Shown one piece after another: positions 35,262 to 43,995 of a stretch of DNA of 64,000 bases. Source of the stretch: DATLFA01 sp039934635 (lineage in GTDB: Bacteria > Actinomycetota > Acidimicrobiia > Acidimicrobiales > WLNW01); NCBI GenBank assembly GCA_039934635.1, contig JBDTLT010000001.1, positions 74,570 to 138,569 of the forward strand, read 5' to 3'. Within the stretch, counting starts at the first letter, position 1, and every line of letters begins with the position of its first letter. Both the position numbers and the translations under genes were made by a program. The notes beneath the pieces are model-generated. The model saw only the letters and a list, made by a program, of their open reading frames with translations. It did no database searches and was not told the origin of the DNA.

Positions 35262-36269
35262 ATGCAGCTGTCGCTCGACATCGATCAGCAAGCGATTGTG
35301 GCCGCGTTCGACAAGTTCTTCTCGCGCGAGTCGTCGCCGGCGCGCGTGCGGGCGGCCGAGCCGACAGGATTCGACGCGTCGCTGTGGCAGGCGTTGGTCG
35401 GGGTCGGTGGCCCGGGCATCGCGGTAGCGACCGAACTCGGCGGTGGCGGAGGGTCCTTACTCGACGCCGCGCTCGTCGCCGAGCAACATGGCCGCCGGTT
35501 GGCGCCCGCGCCGCTCGTCGAGTCGTCGGTGGCGTTGCGCTTGCTCGCGCGATGCGCAGATGTCGGTCGAGCAAACATCGAGCGCGTGCTCGAAGGGGCC
35601 GACGTGCTCACGCTGGCGTTGCACCCCGCGCAAGCGGGCATCGCCCATTTGGTGCCGTGGGGCGCAGTTGCCGATCTCGTGATCGTTCTCGACGGCGATG
35701 CTCTGCTGCTGGTGCAACCAGCATCGCGGTTCGCGCAGGTCGGCCTAGCTGCGGAAGCACTCGGTGACGTGGCGAGGGCCGACGCGCATGTGATCGAGTT
35801 GGTTCGTGGTGCGGATGCCTCGGTGTACTTCGAGTGCGCTGTCGACGAATGGCGCGTGCTGAAGGCGGCGGCATTGGTGGGCTTGGCCGGCGAGGCACTC
35901 GCATTGGCACTTGCGTACGTGCGGCAGCGCCACCAGTTCGGGCGCCCGATCGGTTCGTTCCAAGCGCTCGCGCATGGTTTGGTCGACGTGGCGACCGCCC
36001 TCGACGGCGCGCGACTCCTCGCCTTCGAAGCCGCGTGGGCGCTCGATGGCAACCCCGCCGAGCGCACGCGGGCGTCGATGGCGTTCGCATTCGCGGCAGA
36101 CACCGCGGCGAAGACCACCGCCAATGCACTGCACTGCCACGGCGGCTACGGATTCATGGCGGAGTACGACGTGCAGCTGTATCACCGACGCGCGAAGTCG
36201 TGGGCACTGGTGCACGACTCCGTTCGTGGCGAACTGTCGCATCTTGCGTCCGTGCTGTGGGGAGCATGA
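35262..36269 (+). CDS. Acyl-CoA dehydrogenase family protein (shorter subunit)
   Basis: A 335-aa acyl-CoA dehydrogenase-fold protein. It has a degenerate N-terminal and middle domain without the usual YSEPxAGSD motif, and a well-kept C-terminal helical domain: RQRHQFGRPIGSFQ near 225-238 and HCHGGYGFMAEYD near 287-299, with FAD-contacting residues. Steroid-catabolic enzymes of this type form alpha2-beta2 heterotetramers from adjacent genes in which one partner is catalytically incomplete. The next gene, 1 bp away, is the likely partner. Confidence 0.88.
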   Translation: MQLSLDIDQQAIVAAFDKFFSRESSPARVRAAEPTGFDASLWQALVGVGGPGIAVATELGGGGGSLLDAALVAEQHGRRLAPAPLVESSVALRLLARCADVGRANIERVLEGADVLTLALHPAQAGIAHLVPWGAVADLVIVLDGDALLLVQPASRFAQVGLAAEALGDVARADAHVIELVRGADASVYFECAVDEWRVLKAAALVGLAGEALALALAYVRQRHQFGRPIGSFQALAHGLVDVATALDGARLLAFEAAWALDGNPAERTRASMAFAFAADTAAKTTANALHCHGGYGFMAEYDVQLYHRRAKSWALVHDSVRGELSHLASVLWGA

Positions 36270-36270
36270 C

Positions 36271-37443
36271 ATGGAGTTCGGTTGGAGCGCCGAAGCACTA
36301 CAGCTGCGAGATGACGCGCGGGCGTTGTTCGGCGAGATGGTCACCGATGAGGTGCGCGCCCGTGTGCGGGAAACGGGTACGCATGACGATTCGCGGGTCC
36401 GACGGGCGCTCGCCGAAAAAGGCTGGTTGAGCGCGCATTGGCCACCGGACGAAGGGGGTCGAGGCTGGGACGGTCTCACCGTCGCCGCGCTCTTCGACGA
36501 AGCGGGCCGGAGCGGCGCACCCTTCGAGGGCTATCTCAACACCATGCTCGTCGCCGAGTTGCTGCGGCGCGTCGGTAGCGAACAGCAACGGGCCGAAGTC
36601 CTCCCTCGGCTCGTGCGGGGCGAGGCCCTCGTGGCGCTCGGCATCAGCGAGCCCGAATCCGGATCCGATGCCGCCGCCGCCAAGCTGCGCGCCGAACGAG
36701 ACGGTGACGGCTGGCGACTGGACGGGCAGAAGATGTTCACGACGTTCGCCGAGGTAGCCGACTACGTCCTAGTTCTCGCCCGCACGAATCCAGACGTCGC
36801 GAAGCATCGCGGGCTGACGACCTTCCTCGTACCCACGCAGAGCGAAGGCTTCTCTTTGGCCCCGGTTGCGACGATGGGTGGTGAGCGCACGAACATCACC
36901 TTCTACACCGACTTGTACGTGCCGGATGACGCGCGCGTCGGTGCCATCGATGACGGCTGGACGATGATGGGCCTCGTGTTGTCGCTCGAGCGCGGCGTGT
37001 TTCCCGTCGTGCCGGGACGCTGCGCGCGGTTGCTCGAACAGGCCGTCGAATGGGCGCGCTCGCAGCGTGACCCGGTTGGTCGATCTCGCCTCGCCGACCC
37101 TGTCGTGCGCGAACAACTGGCGTGGATCGCGATCACCAACGAGGTGGGACGCTTGCTCGCCCTACGCACCGTGGCGACGCACGCAGAGGGCAGGGTTCCC
37201 GTGGTCGAGGGGTCGATGACGAAGCTCTTCACCACCGAGGCGATGCAGCACGTCGCGGCCACCCTGCTCGACATCGTCGGTGTCGATGGTTTGATCGCGG
37301 ACGGTTCGGGGGGCGCTATCGGCGGCGGCGTCTTCGAACGCGCCTACCGGCACGCCCCACTCGAGACGATCACCGGCGGCACGAGCGAGATCCAACGCGA
37401 CATCATCGCCACCGCCGGCCTTGGATTGCCCCGCTCGCGCTAG
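36271..37443 (+). CDS. Acyl-CoA dehydrogenase family protein (longer subunit)
   Basis: A 390-aa acyl-CoA dehydrogenase with ISEPESGSDAAAAKL (about 125-140), DGQKMFTTFAEVADYV and the end motif ITGGTSEIQRD. The position of the MCAD-type base before GTSEIQ is Gly, so if active its base lies elsewhere or in the partner. Paired with the upstream 335-aa protein it may form a heteromeric enzyme. It overlaps the convergent CoA-transferase gene by 4 bp (CTAG). Confidence 0.9.
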   Translation: MEFGWSAEALQLRDDARALFGEMVTDEVRARVRETGTHDDSRVRRALAEKGWLSAHWPPDEGGRGWDGLTVAALFDEAGRSGAPFEGYLNTMLVAELLRRVGSEQQRAEVLPRLVRGEALVALGISEPESGSDAAAAKLRAERDGDGWRLDGQKMFTTFAEVADYVLVLARTNPDVAKHRGLTTFLVPTQSEGFSLAPVATMGGERTNITFYTDLYVPDDARVGAIDDGWTMMGLVLSLERGVFPVVPGRCARLLEQAVEWARSQRDPVGRSRLADPVVREQLAWIAITNEVGRLLALRTVATHAEGRVPVVEGSMTKLFTTEAMQHVAATLLDIVGVDGLIADGSGGAIGGGVFERAYRHAPLETITGGTSEIQRDIIATAGLGLPRSR

Positions 37444-38642
37444 ACGATGCCGGACGCGCGCAGGCGGTCGAGCTCGGCGGGGGTGATGCCGAGCTCGTCG
37501 CACCAGATTTGTTCGTTGTGTTGGCCGAGCGTGGGCGCGGGCGTGGGCACGATGGGTGCGGCACCGACGACGCGTGGGTGGGGAGCCTGCTGCACGTGCG
37601 GCCCGATGGTGGGATCGTCGATCGTGACGAGGTCGCCGCGCGCGGCGAGGTGCGCGTTGGCGAATATGTCCGGCGCTCCGGCGACGCGTCCGAATGGCGC
37701 GCCGCACGAGAGGCATCGGCGCTCGACCTCGTCGGTGCGCTGCGAGTGAACCCATGAGGCGACGAGGCCGTTGATCTCGCTGCCGTGCGCGACGCGCGCG
37801 TCGCTGGAGGCAAAGCGTTCGTCGGACAGCAGATCCTCGCGATCCATGGCCTTCACCAAACGCGCGAAGTTCGCGTCGGACCCACCGACGAGGGCGACGT
37901 GATCACCGTCGGCGGTGAGATACACGTCGAGCGGCGCGACGCTCGACGGACGGTTGCCTTCGCGATGGCGCTCGACGCCGAGCCTGTCGTAGGCCGCCAC
38001 CGTCCACTCGGTGAGGCGCAGCGCGGCCGAGTGCGTGGCGAGGTCGATGACGACCGGTCCGAGCTCGTCGCCGGCGGGCTCGTCGAGCAGCGCCGCGAGC
38101 GCCGCGGTCGCTCCGGAAACGCCGGCGAGCTGTTCGGCCAGGCGTACGCCGAACGGGACGGGCGGTCGCTCGGGCTGCCCCGTGAGCCCGAGCAGGCCGC
38201 TCATCGCCAGAGCGACGACCTCAGGCGCCTCCTGAGCCGCCTCTGGGCCGGCCTGGCCCCGCCCGCTGAACCGCACGAGCGCCCGTGGCCCTCGGAGCCC
38301 CTCGAGGCCGAGGTCGAGCGCCTCGAGGCCCCCGGGCCCGAGGCATTCGCCGATGACCGCCGCGCCTTCGAGCAGGCGCCGGGCCAGTGCTCTGCCCTCG
38401 GGATGGGCCAGCGCGCAGGTCACGCTGCGCGACGAGCGGGCCGCGACGGCCCATGTGAGTGAATGGTCGCCGGCAAAGGGCCCGCGACGACGCAGGTCGT
38501 CACCCCTTGCGGGTGCCTCGATGCGAATGACGTCGGCACCCTGCTCGCCCAGCACCGCGCCGAACATCGACAGTGCGGTGCCGCTGCCGACCAGTACCGC
38601 GCGGACGCCCGCCAATAGCGCGTCGTCGGCGTTGGCGATCAC
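37440..38642 (-). CDS. CaiB/BaiF family CoA-transferase lacking the catalytic Asp
   Basis: A 400-aa class III CoA-transferase homologue. The N-terminal start is divergent (VRAVLVGSGTALSMFG instead of the usual DLSxxxAGP), with GADVIRIEAP kept. At the position of the catalytic Asp it has Glu170 in GVRLAEQLAG. Its C-terminus (LGQHNEQIWCDELG) is shared with the 41450-42589 protein, so the two may form a heteromer like BbsEF, with this as the non-catalytic subunit. GTG 38642 overlaps the upstream enoyl-CoA hydratase stop (GTGA). Confidence 0.87.
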   Translation of the reverse strand: MIANADDALLAGVRAVLVGSGTALSMFGAVLGEQGADVIRIEAPARGDDLRRRGPFAGDHSLTWAVAARSSRSVTCALAHPEGRALARRLLEGAAVIGECLGPGGLEALDLGLEGLRGPRALVRFSGRGQAGPEAAQEAPEVVALAMSGLLGLTGQPERPPVPFGVRLAEQLAGVSGATAALAALLDEPAGDELGPVVIDLATHSAALRLTEWTVAAYDRLGVERHREGNRPSSVAPLDVYLTADGDHVALVGGSDANFARLVKAMDREDLLSDERFASSDARVAHGSEINGLVASWVHSQRTDEVERRCLSCGAPFGRVAGAPDIFANAHLAARGDLVTIDDPTIGPHVQQAPHPRVVGAAPIVPTPAPTLGQHNEQIWCDELGITPAELDRLRASGIV

Positions 38643-39424
38643 ACGCGCTCGGGGAGTTCGTAGCCTCCGCCGCGCTCGGCGTCGTCGACGCACGCCATGC
38701 CTTCGAGCATGATGCCGTAACCGTGGTTGGCGACGAGCAACTGACGGATGGTGTGGGTGAAGGCAACGCGGGTGTAGCGAGTGACGAGGTGCGATTGACG
38801 CGTGAGTTGCTCGGCCAATTCCCACGCGCGCGGCAACAACTGGTCGGGCGGCAGCACTTCGTTCACCATGCCGATCTCGAGCGCAGTCCGGGCATCGATC
38901 TCTTGACCGGTGAGCATGTAGTAGCGAGCGCGGTTGAGCCCCATGACGAGCGGCATGATGAGCTGCATGCCGTCTCCCGGCACTAGGCCGTTCACGAAAT
39001 GTCCAGAATCGGAGAACACAGTGGTGTCCGAGGCCAAGACGATGTCGGACAGTAGCGGCGTCTCGGCGTGACGCCACGCCGGCCCGTTGATCGCGGCGAT
39101 CACCGGCGCTTCTATATCGAGAAGGTTGGTCAGCAATCGCCGCACATTCCAGTGCGCAGAATCCCACCCGCGCGGCGTTGCCCGGGGAAAGGTCGCCGGG
39201 CTGCCCTTCGGTCCGTTGAACTCGTCGCCGGTGCCGGTCAGAATCACGACGCGGTTCTCGTTGTCGGCGGCCACCGCCCCAAAGGCTTCTTGTAGATCGC
39301 GCACGGCGTCCGCGCCCCATCGCAACGGGCCACCGTCGGTGTGCAACCGCATTTGCAGAATGCCGTCGCGCCGTTCGAGGTTGATGGTCGCCCATTGTTC
39401 GGCGTATGCAGGCGCGCTCGACAT
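38639..39424 (-). CDS. Enoyl-CoA hydratase/isomerase family protein
   Basis: Crotonase-fold protein of 261 aa. It has a VVILTGTGDEFNGPKG oxyanion loop with an insert, AAINGPAWRHAE as the second loop, DIVLASDTTVFSDSGHF, and a PGDGMQLI helix. The second loop differs from the usual NGxAxGGG, so a specialised C-C hydrolase or dehalogenase-type crotonase is possible. It is the first gene of a two-gene minus-strand operon with the Asp-less CoA-transferase gene; its ATG lies 104 bp from a divergent acyl-CoA dehydrogenase gene. Confidence 0.87.
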   Translation of the reverse strand: MSSAPAYAEQWATINLERRDGILQMRLHTDGGPLRWGADAVRDLQEAFGAVAADNENRVVILTGTGDEFNGPKGSPATFPRATPRGWDSAHWNVRRLLTNLLDIEAPVIAAINGPAWRHAETPLLSDIVLASDTTVFSDSGHFVNGLVPGDGMQLIMPLVMGLNRARYYMLTGQEIDARTALEIGMVNEVLPPDQLLPRAWELAEQLTRQSHLVTRYTRVAFTHTIRQLLVANHGYGIMLEGMACVDDAERGGGYELPERV

Positions 39425-39528
39425 GCGATCCCCCGGATGTCGTCTCCTGTCCCGGCGATCGGAACAGCGGGCCATCTTCACGCCGTGGTGGCGTGGCGTC
39501 AAGAAGCGCGTTCGCCTACCGTGACGCG

Positions 39529-40677
39529 GTGGACCTACGGTTCTCGCCGGCTCAAGAAGCGTTTCGAACCGAAGTCCGCGACTGGCTGACAACGCGCTCG
39601 CCGCGGTCGCCACCGCCGGCCGCGGGCCGCGCTCTCGTCGACTTCCAACGAGCGTGGCAAGCCGAACTCGCGAGCGTTGCGCTGGTTGCGGTGCACTGGC
39701 CGCGTGAGTTCGGGGGTCGCAGTCTCGGGTGGACCGAAGCGTTCATCGTGCAAGAAGAGATCGCGCTGGCTCACGCGCCCGAGATCGTCAACCGCGTCGC
39801 CGTGAATCTCGTCGGGCCCACATTGTTGGAGCACGGCACGGCCGGCCAGCGCGAGCGTTACCTCCACCGCATCGTCACCGCCGACGATCTCTGGTGTCAA
39901 CTCTTCAGCGAACCTGAGGCGGGTTCGGACCTCGCGTCCTTGCAAACGCGCGCGACGCGCGTTCCCGGTGGTTGGCGCGTGAGCGGGCAGAAGGTGTGGG
40001 CCAGCAACGCGCAGTATTCGCGCTATGGGGTGCTCCTCGCGCGCACCGCCGACCCAGAGCGCGGTCGCGCGCCGATCGGTTACTTCCTGCTCGACATGGA
40101 CCAGCCGGGCATCGACGTACGTCCGTTGCGGCAGATGACCGGTGAGTCGGAGTTCAACGAGGTGTTCCTCGACGGCGCGTTCGTGGCCGATGAGTCGGTC
40201 GTCGGCGATCCCGCGAATGGCTGGGCAGTGATGCGCACCACCTTGGGCTACGAGCGCAGCACGTCGCCCCGACAACTGATCGTGCATTCGGTGTTGCTCG
40301 AAACATTGTTGGACGAAGCCCGGAGCGGCGCGACCGACGCCGTGACCCGGCAACAACTCGCTCGGGCCTACAGTGAGCTGCGGATCTACCGGCTGCATCT
40401 GTATCGGGTGTTGAGCGCGCTCGACGCCGGCCGCGCGCCGGGCGCATCGAGTTCGCTCGTCAAATTGTTCTGGAGCGAGATGGCCCAGCGAATGCACGAG
40501 ACGTCGCTACGCATGCTCGGGCCTGACGCGATGCTCGAGGGAGGCCGCCGCCAGCGCGACCATCTCTACTACCGTGCGTGCACGATCTTCGCCGGCACGT
40601 CGGAGATCCAACGCAACACACTCGGTGAGCAGGTGCTCGGCCTCCCCCGGGAACCGCGAGCAAAGGTGGCCCCATGA
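39529..40677 (+). CDS. Acyl-CoA dehydrogenase family protein
   Basis: A 382-aa acyl-CoA dehydrogenase, closely patterned on the 16360-17547 protein. It has the N-terminal LRFSPAQEAFRTEVRDWL, CQLFSEPEAGSDLASL near 125-140, SGQKVWASNAQYS and the terminal IFAGTSEIQRNTLGE. Ala replaces the MCAD-type Glu. GTG 39529 is the start. It heads a five-gene operon with an enoyl-CoA hydratase gene coupled by ATGA overlap. Confidence 0.9.
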   Translation: MDLRFSPAQEAFRTEVRDWLTTRSPRSPPPAAGRALVDFQRAWQAELASVALVAVHWPREFGGRSLGWTEAFIVQEEIALAHAPEIVNRVAVNLVGPTLLEHGTAGQRERYLHRIVTADDLWCQLFSEPEAGSDLASLQTRATRVPGGWRVSGQKVWASNAQYSRYGVLLARTADPERGRAPIGYFLLDMDQPGIDVRPLRQMTGESEFNEVFLDGAFVADESVVGDPANGWAVMRTTLGYERSTSPRQLIVHSVLLETLLDEARSGATDAVTRQQLARAYSELRIYRLHLYRVLSALDAGRAPGASSSLVKLFWSEMAQRMHETSLRMLGPDAMLEGGRRQRDHLYYRACTIFAGTSEIQRNTLGEQVLGLPREPRAKVAP

Positions 40678-41453
40678 GCGAGCAGCCCGCGATCCTCGTG
40701 GAGCATCTCGACTCCGTATCGACGATCACGTTCAACCGGCCCGCGCAACTGAACGCGCTCGACCCTGACATGGTCGAAGAGTTCCAATCGATCGTGCGAC
40801 GCGTCGACCTCGAACCGTCGACCCGCGCAATCGTGTTGACCGGCGCGGGGCGAGCGTTCACCGCAGGTGGCGACGTGCGATCGTTCGGTGCGAAGCACGA
40901 CCCGCGCGTCAACCGTCGCGGTTGGCATCTCGTGCATCGCATGCTCGAGATCGAAAAGCCGATCGTCGCGATGGTCAATGGCCCCGCCATCGGCCTCGGG
41001 CTCACGATCGCGCTGCTCTGCGACTGCGTCGTCATGGCCGACGACGCGACCATCGGCGATCCCCACGTGAACCTCGGGCTCGTCGCCGGTGATGGTGCGG
41101 CGGTGGTGCTGCCGCTGCTGATCGGCCCTCACCGCGCCAAGGAGCTGTTGCTCACGGGCAAGCTCATCACGGGCGTCGACGCGGCGGCGATGGGCATGAT
41201 CAATCGCTCGGTCCCGGCCGAGGATCTCGAGGCCGCCGCGTATGGATTGGCCCGCGAATTCGCCGCACAACCGACCTACGCGGCGCGAGCGACCAAGATG
41301 GCGGTCAACCGCTATCTACGGTGGATGGTCGAGCAGACGCTCGACGTGTCGCTCGCATACGAGGCGATCTCGCGCGAACTCCCCGAGTATCCCGAGGCCG
41401 TCGCAGCCTGGAAGCAACGGCGCTCCCGCCGCAACGACGAACCGCGAACATGA
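40674..41453 (+). CDS. Enoyl-CoA hydratase/isomerase family protein
   Basis: Crotonase protein of 259 aa with FNRPAQLNALD, the oxyanion loops GAGRAFTAGGDV and VNGPAIGLGLTIAL, and DDATIGDPHVNLGLVAGDG. The last segment carries an Asp/His pair rather than the two Glu of classical hydratases, so isomerase or other crotonase chemistry is possible. It is coupled to both neighbours by ATGA overlaps. Confidence 0.9.
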   Translation: MSEQPAILVEHLDSVSTITFNRPAQLNALDPDMVEEFQSIVRRVDLEPSTRAIVLTGAGRAFTAGGDVRSFGAKHDPRVNRRGWHLVHRMLEIEKPIVAMVNGPAIGLGLTIALLCDCVVMADDATIGDPHVNLGLVAGDGAAVVLPLLIGPHRAKELLLTGKLITGVDAAAMGMINRSVPAEDLEAAAYGLAREFAAQPTYAARATKMAVNRYLRWMVEQTLDVSLAYEAISRELPEYPEAVAAWKQRRSRRNDEPRT

Positions 41454-42589
41454 CCGCGGCGGCGCCGCTCGCGGGCACGCGCGTCATCGATCTGGGAACC
41501 CGTGTCGCGGCGCCCTACTGCGCGGCCATCCTCGGCGAACTGGGCGCAGATGTGATCAAGATCGAAGACCCGCGCGGTGGCGACATGTTGCGCGGGCTCG
41601 GCCCGTTCGCGGATCGATCGTCGCTGTTCTTCGCCGTCGAAGGTCGCAGTCGTCGTTCGGTCACGTGCAATCTGCGCGACGAGCGCGGTCAAGCGCTGGC
41701 GCGCCGGCTCATCGCAACCGCCGATGTGGTGTGCGAGAACTTTCGTCCGGGGACGCTCGAACGGTGGAATCTCGGTCCGGCGGATCTACCCCCGCAGCTC
41801 ATCGTGGTACGGGTCTCGATCCTCGGGCAGAGCGGGCCCGACTCGGCCCGACCGGGGCTCGACCTCACCGCGATCGCGATGGCGGGGTTGCTGTCGATCA
41901 CCGGATATCCCGATGGTCCGCCGATGAAGTCGGCGGTGACCGTGGCTGATCATCTCACCGCGGTGTTCGCAGCCCAATCAGCGTTGGCCGCTTTGATCGC
42001 ACGGCGGCGCACCGGGCGGGGAGCGGTCATCGATGTACCGCTGCACGGCTCGGTATTGCGCTGCCTCGAGTCGACGCTCGCCGCCTTCGATCGCCTCGGC
42101 GTCGACCGAGCGCGTGCCGGCGACCAAGGTCCCCACGAACCGCCGAGCGGCGTCTACGCGACCAACGACGGCAACTTCGTCGCGATCGCCATTGATACCG
42201 ACGACGACCTCCGCTCGTTGCAAGCGGTGTTGGCCGTTGATCACGGCCGAGATCGACTGCGACCAGTTGTCGCCGACTGGGTTGCTGCGCGCCCGGCCGC
42301 CGCGGCGGTGCGCGTACTCGCCGAGGCTCGCGTGGCGGCGGCCATCGTGGCGTCGGCGTCGCAGCTCGTACACGACGAGCACCTCGCGGCACGGGGCGAC
42401 ATCGTCATCGTCGACGATCCGATTGTCGGGCCCATGCGTCAGCAGGCGCCATTTCCCCGCCTCACTTCCGCCGCTGCACCAGTACGCCCGGCGCCGTCGC
42501 TCGGTCAGCACAACGAGGACGTGTGGTGCAGCGAGCTCGGACTGACGGCGGATGAACTCGCGCGCCTTCGCGGCGACGGCGTGATCTGA
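41450..42589 (+). CDS. CaiB/BaiF family (class III) CoA-transferase
   Basis: A 379-aa CoA-transferase with VIDLGTRVAAPYCAAILGELG, VIKIEDPRGGD and the catalytic Asp167 in VTVADHLTAVF. The C-terminal LGQHNEDVWCSELG matches the Asp-less homologue at 37440-38642. It probably transfers CoA to the acid entering the beta-oxidation steps encoded just upstream. ATGA overlap with the enoyl-CoA hydratase gene; 77 bp to the VOC gene. Confidence 0.92.
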   Translation: MTAAAPLAGTRVIDLGTRVAAPYCAAILGELGADVIKIEDPRGGDMLRGLGPFADRSSLFFAVEGRSRRSVTCNLRDERGQALARRLIATADVVCENFRPGTLERWNLGPADLPPQLIVVRVSILGQSGPDSARPGLDLTAIAMAGLLSITGYPDGPPMKSAVTVADHLTAVFAAQSALAALIARRRTGRGAVIDVPLHGSVLRCLESTLAAFDRLGVDRARAGDQGPHEPPSGVYATNDGNFVAIAIDTDDDLRSLQAVLAVDHGRDRLRPVVADWVAARPAAAAVRVLAEARVAAAIVASASQLVHDEHLAARGDIVIVDDPIVGPMRQQAPFPRLTSAAAPVRPAPSLGQHNEDVWCSELGLTADELARLRGDGVI

Positions 42590-42666
42590 CGCCGACCCCG
42601 CATCGATCACGTCCGCTAGATTCAAGGCACGGCCGCGCGGCGGCCAGGTGCGCGAAAGGAGCGGCA

Positions 42667-43227
42667 ATGGCCGACGAGCACAACGACGACGTGCAATGGC
42701 GGGGGATCAACCACCTCGCGCTCGTGACCACTGACATGGATGCCACAGTGCGCTTCTACCACGGCGTACTCGGGGCCCGGCTCGTGACCACCATCGGCAC
42801 GCCGACGTTCCGCCATTACTTCTTCGAGTTCGGCGCGCAGAACACAGTGGCCTTCTTCGAATACACCGGTGTCGAGCTCGATACGTTCGCCAAGCCGGCC
42901 GGCATTCCCGATCGGCGAGCGTCGCAGTTCGATCATCTGTCGTTCAACGTGCCCGATGAGCACGCGCTGCTCACGCTGCAGCGCCGACTGAAGGCGGCGG
43001 GTTGTGAAGTGACCGACATCGTCGATCACGGCATCATTCGCTCGGTGTATTTCACCGACCCCAACGGCATCGCCCTCGAAGCGTCGTATTGGACGCTCGA
43101 CGCCACCGGACGCACTCCCGACTATCAGGACGATCGCTTCTTCGCCGACCCCGACCCTGTTGCCGCAGTCGCGGAGATTCGCGAGAGCGGCGCGGTGCTC
43201 TCGGTGCCTCATACGCATCTGGTCTGA
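42667..43227 (+). CDS. VOC family (glyoxalase/extradiol-like) protein
   Basis: A 186-aa vicinal-oxygen-chelate protein. Candidate metal ligands are His in INHLALVTTDM, His in DHLSFNVPD and Glu in GIALEASYW, the ordinary H-H-E arrangement. It could be a glyoxalase, an epimerase or a single-module extradiol-type enzyme. A good GAAAGGAGC ribosome site precedes it. It is followed after 3 bp by an LLM flavoenzyme gene. Confidence 0.88.
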   Translation: MADEHNDDVQWRGINHLALVTTDMDATVRFYHGVLGARLVTTIGTPTFRHYFFEFGAQNTVAFFEYTGVELDTFAKPAGIPDRRASQFDHLSFNVPDEHALLTLQRRLKAAGCEVTDIVDHGIIRSVYFTDPNGIALEASYWTLDATGRTPDYQDDRFFADPDPVAAVAEIRESGAVLSVPHTHLV

Positions 43228-43230
43228 CGA

Positions 43231-43995
43231 GTGCTCGTCGATGTGTTGTTCGACCCGTTCGAGGGTTCGTGGGACGACATTCGAGCGGGGGCAGTCGCAG
43301 CCGAACAGGCCGGCTTCGATGGCGTATGGCTCTACGACCATCTGGCGGGGTCGGTACACGGTGCGAGCCGAGTGGTGGAGTGTTGGACAACGTTGACCGC
43401 GATTGCTGCGGTCGTACCTCGCATCTCGATCGGGCCGCTCGTGCTCAACGTCGCCAATCGAGATGCGGGCACCCTCGCGGTGATGGCCGCGACATTGCAA
43501 GAAGTGAGCGGCGGACGTTTGCTGCTCGGTCTCGGCGCGGGCGGTGGTCTCGACACTCCCTACGGCGCCGAGCAGTTGGCGCTCGATCGCTCGGTGCCGG
43601 GTGACCGCATGCGGCGGCGCTGGGTCGAAGACGCGGTGTTGCGCCTTCGCGAAGTGTGGACAGGCGCGCGCGGTGGCGTGTCAGGCTTTCTACGTCCGCA
43701 GCCCGCGCCCCCGATCATCATCGGTGGCTTCGGGCCCAAGATGGCCGAACTTGCCGGACGGATCGGCGACGGCATCAACGCGCCGGGAGGCGCGCATCTC
43801 GGCCGCCTCATCACGGTCGCACGCGATGCGCATGCCCGCGCGGGTCGCGACCCCGACCAGTTCGTCGTGACCGCGTCGAGTGGGGCGCGTGGACACCAAC
43901 GCCTTGTCGACCTCGGTGTCGATCGTGTGATCATCGCCGTGCGACGGCCCTACGCCGACGGGGTCGCGCTGGTGCACTCGGCCCTCAAGGGTTGA
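43231..43995 (+). CDS. LLM class flavin-dependent oxidoreductase
   Basis: A 254-aa luciferase-like TIM barrel of the F420/FMN type, shorter than the usual ~330 aa. It shows GVWLYDHLAGS near the N-terminus, ISIGPLVLNVANRDAGTLA, GGRLLLGLGAGGG, and PPIIIGGFGPKM. Actinobacterial members often use F420H2 or F420 in redox of catabolic intermediates. GTG start. The end overlaps the convergent peptidase gene by 11 bp. Confidence 0.88.
   Translation: MLVDVLFDPFEGSWDDIRAGAVAAEQAGFDGVWLYDHLAGSVHGASRVVECWTTLTAIAAVVPRISIGPLVLNVANRDAGTLAVMAATLQEVSGGRLLLGLGAGGGLDTPYGAEQLALDRSVPGDRMRRRWVEDAVLRLREVWTGARGGVSGFLRPQPAPPIIIGGFGPKMAELAGRIGDGINAPGGAHLGRLITVARDAHARAGRDPDQFVVTASSGARGHQRLVDLGVDRVIIAVRRPYADGVALVHSALKG

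Noticed and set aside
38643..39395. Upstream extension of the Asp-less CoA-transferase frame to 39395
   Set aside because: The extra part overlaps the enoyl-CoA hydratase gene in another frame; GTG 38642 with a GTGA overlap explains the true start.
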